Of a DNA stretch of 64,000 nucleotides, positions 62,868 through 64,000 are shown in pieces (within the stretch, counting starts at the first letter, position 1; the number at the start of each line of letters is the position of its first letter). Location: the NCBI GenBank assembly GCA_947457195.1, contig CANGUU010000005.1, positions 1 through 64,000 on the forward strand, written 5' to 3'. The stretch comes from Gammaproteobacteria bacterium (GTDB taxonomy: Bacteria; Pseudomonadota; Gammaproteobacteria; Pseudomonadales; Pseudohongiellaceae). The notes beneath the pieces were generated by a model, which saw only the letters and a list, made by a program, of their open reading frames with translations, was not told where the DNA came from and did not search any database. The translations under genes were made by a program, and so were the position numbers.

Positions 62868-63740
62868 TCAGAAACTCGCGAAGGTGTTGCCGCGCTGGAA
62901 CTGCCAGGTGCGGATGATCTCCAGAATGTCGACAGAACGGCGCAGTTCGGGAGGAAAGGGGGGAAAGGGGGCAGACAGCTGCACGATGCGCACGGCCGCT
63001 TCGTCGAGCAGACGGGTACCCGACGAACGCAATACGCGGATGTCCGACACGGTGCCATCCGGATTCAGCGCCACCAGCAGGCGCAGGGTGCCGTAGATGC
63101 CTTGGGCGCTGGCCTCCTCGGGATAGTTGAGATTGCCGATGCCTTCGATGCGCTTGCGCCAGGCATCGAGATAGGCCGCGTCGGCGCTCTGCTGCGTGGA
63201 GGCAGAGGAAATCGTGTAGCGGCGGGGTCGCTTGGCGTACTCCTGTCGGTGCAGATCGAGTTGCGCCTGCAGGGTGGCGAGGGCCGATCCCGGCTGCTGA
63301 CGATCGAAGTCTTCCAGCAGGGGCTTGCGCTCGGCATCTACCTGCCTGCTCTCACGCTGGATACCGCCTGCGCGGGCGACCTGGTTCGCGGCGTCGTTGG
63401 CTGGCGTGGTTGGTCGCTCGCTGAGGGACTGGTCCAACGGGTTGCTGCGGTTGTCGATGAAGGGTGAGGTCTGAGGCGTCGACGGCGCCAGTGCCTGGTC
63501 TTCGCTGCCGCTGCCCTCCTGATTGGCCTGCGCCACGAAATCCGGAGACTCCGGCGCCTGCTCGCTGCGGTAGGAAGCCAAGGTGACTTCCATGTTGCTC
63601 ACGACCTTGGGGGCCATGCTCACCGTGAAACCCACGCCGAGAATGAGGACGGCATGCACGCATAGCGACATGAACAACGTGAAGCCGAAGCGCTCCTGCG
63701 TGGGTCCGAGCGAATCGCCCTGCGCCGACGTGGCCTCCAC
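62868..63740 (-). CDS. TonB family energy-transducing protein
   Basis: 290 residues. An N-terminal helix (about 21-40, FTLFMSLCVHAVLILGVGF, the TonB-type anchor with its Ser and His) leads to a Gln/Ser/Pro-rich periplasmic linker and a C-terminal TonB domain (YPEEASAQGIYGTLRLLVALNPDGTVSDIRVLRSSG...ILEIIRTWQF). It resembles the TonB-like protein beside gshB in pseudomonads. It has no local exbB/exbD. It lies 5 bases before yqgE. Confidence 0.9.
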   Translation of the reverse strand: MEATSAQGDSLGPTQERFGFTLFMSLCVHAVLILGVGFTVSMAPKVVSNMEVTLASYRSEQAPESPDFVAQANQEGSGSEDQALAPSTPQTSPFIDNRSNPLDQSLSERPTTPANDAANQVARAGGIQRESRQVDAERKPLLEDFDRQQPGSALATLQAQLDLHRQEYAKRPRRYTISSASTQQSADAAYLDAWRKRIEGIGNLNYPEEASAQGIYGTLRLLVALNPDGTVSDIRVLRSSGTRLLDEAAVRIVQLSAPFPPFPPELRRSVDILEIIRTWQFQRGNTFASF

Positions 63741-63749
63741 GTGGCCGTC

Positions 63750-64000
63750 CTAGTCCTTGCCCAGTTTGCGCGCGAGGCAGCGCAGCAGGTCGCCACCAAT
63801 GTCGAGGTTGAACGCGGCATCCAGTTCACGCACACAGGTGGGCGACGTTACGTTGATCTCGGTCAGATAGTCACCGATCACGTCGAGACCCACGAATATC
63901 AGACCCTTGGCCTGCAGGGTCGGGCCGACCTGGCTGCAGATCCACTGGTCGCGCTCGCTGAGCGGAACGCCCTTGGCCGTGCCACCGGCCGCCAGGTTGC
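63750..64000 (-). CDS. gshB: Glutathione synthetase, C-terminal part (cut by window edge)
   Basis: Only the last 82 codons lie in the window. The translated end has NLAAGGTAKG, FVGLDVIGDYLTEINVTSPTC and CLARKLGKD followed by TAG at 63752-63750. These are the ATP-grasp ligand-binding and C-terminal motifs of GshB, which joins gamma-glutamylcysteine to glycine. The gene order gshB-tonB-yqgE-ruvX supports the call. Confidence 0.95.
   Translation of the reverse strand, partial: NLAAGGTAKGVPLSERDQWICSQVGPTLQAKGLIFVGLDVIGDYLTEINVTSPTCVRELDAAFNLDIGGDLLRCLARKLGKD

Overview
The window is GC-rich chromosomal DNA of a gammaproteobacterium. Several blocks match the gene order of Pseudomonas, Cellvibrio and Halieaceae relatives: metW-metX-yggT-proC-yggS facing pilT, mutM/ferredoxin/coaD, rsmD facing ftsY-ftsE-ftsX, def-fmt facing dprA-hemF-aroE, the coxB-coxA-ctaG-coxC...ctaA-ctaB-sco cytochrome oxidase locus, and gshB-tonB-yqgE-ruvX. 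The genus cannot be fixed from the sequence. A carotenoid oxygenase, a DUF6152 protein, an isoquinoline-oxidoreductase-type enzyme and Ser-rich envelope proteins would fit a marine or soil lineage outside the enterics (inference). I saw no tRNA, rRNA, insertion sequence, prophage or CRISPR array.

Layout. 22-3968 (minus): methionine and proline biosynthesis with YggS and YggT, facing pilT (4043-5077). 5110-8911 (minus): carotenoid oxygenase, a shikimate-kinase-like protein, a GST, an SDR and a small zinc-ribbon membrane protein. 8925-22874 (minus): a long, almost gapless run of envelope genes. It holds a poly-serine lipoprotein, a second lipoprotein, a TPR membrane protein, a PEGA-repeat/FGE-fold membrane protein, a small secreted protein, an ExbB/TolQ/MotA-type proton-channel protein, a degenerate Hsp70-like/FHA-like protein, two membrane-anchored von Willebrand A (vWA) proteins, two more lipoproteins and an M48 lipoprotein protease. 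23064-31900: mutM, DUF6152 pair, ferredoxin, coaD, two LPS-type glycosyltransferases, ridA, rsmD, ftsYEX. 32051-40326: PuuD-like membrane protein, cstA-ybdD, multicopper oxidase, acyltransferase, and a Tat-exported molybdenum hydroxylase pair. 40445-44577 (minus): two paralogous secreted proteins with TonB-like C-termini, and a cytochrome P460. 44669-49597: fmt, def, dprA, hemF, aroE. 49620-59487: gamma carbonic anhydrase and the complete aa3-type oxidase with its assembly factors. 59514-64000: PNPOx-like protein, pseudouridine synthase, PIN-like protein, ruvX, yqgE, a TonB-like protein and the 3' end of gshB.

The best candidate for an undescribed system is the 11.9-22.9 kb cluster. It pairs an ExbB-like channel with two vWA proteins whose single N-terminal membrane helix carries the Asp motif of ExbD/TolR. 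These sit with PEGA, FGE-fold, TPR and lipoprotein partners that could span the envelope. This looks like a proton-motive-force-driven envelope machine in which vWA domains replace the usual ExbD/TolR/MotB periplasmic domain. The chemistry is inferred from motifs only.
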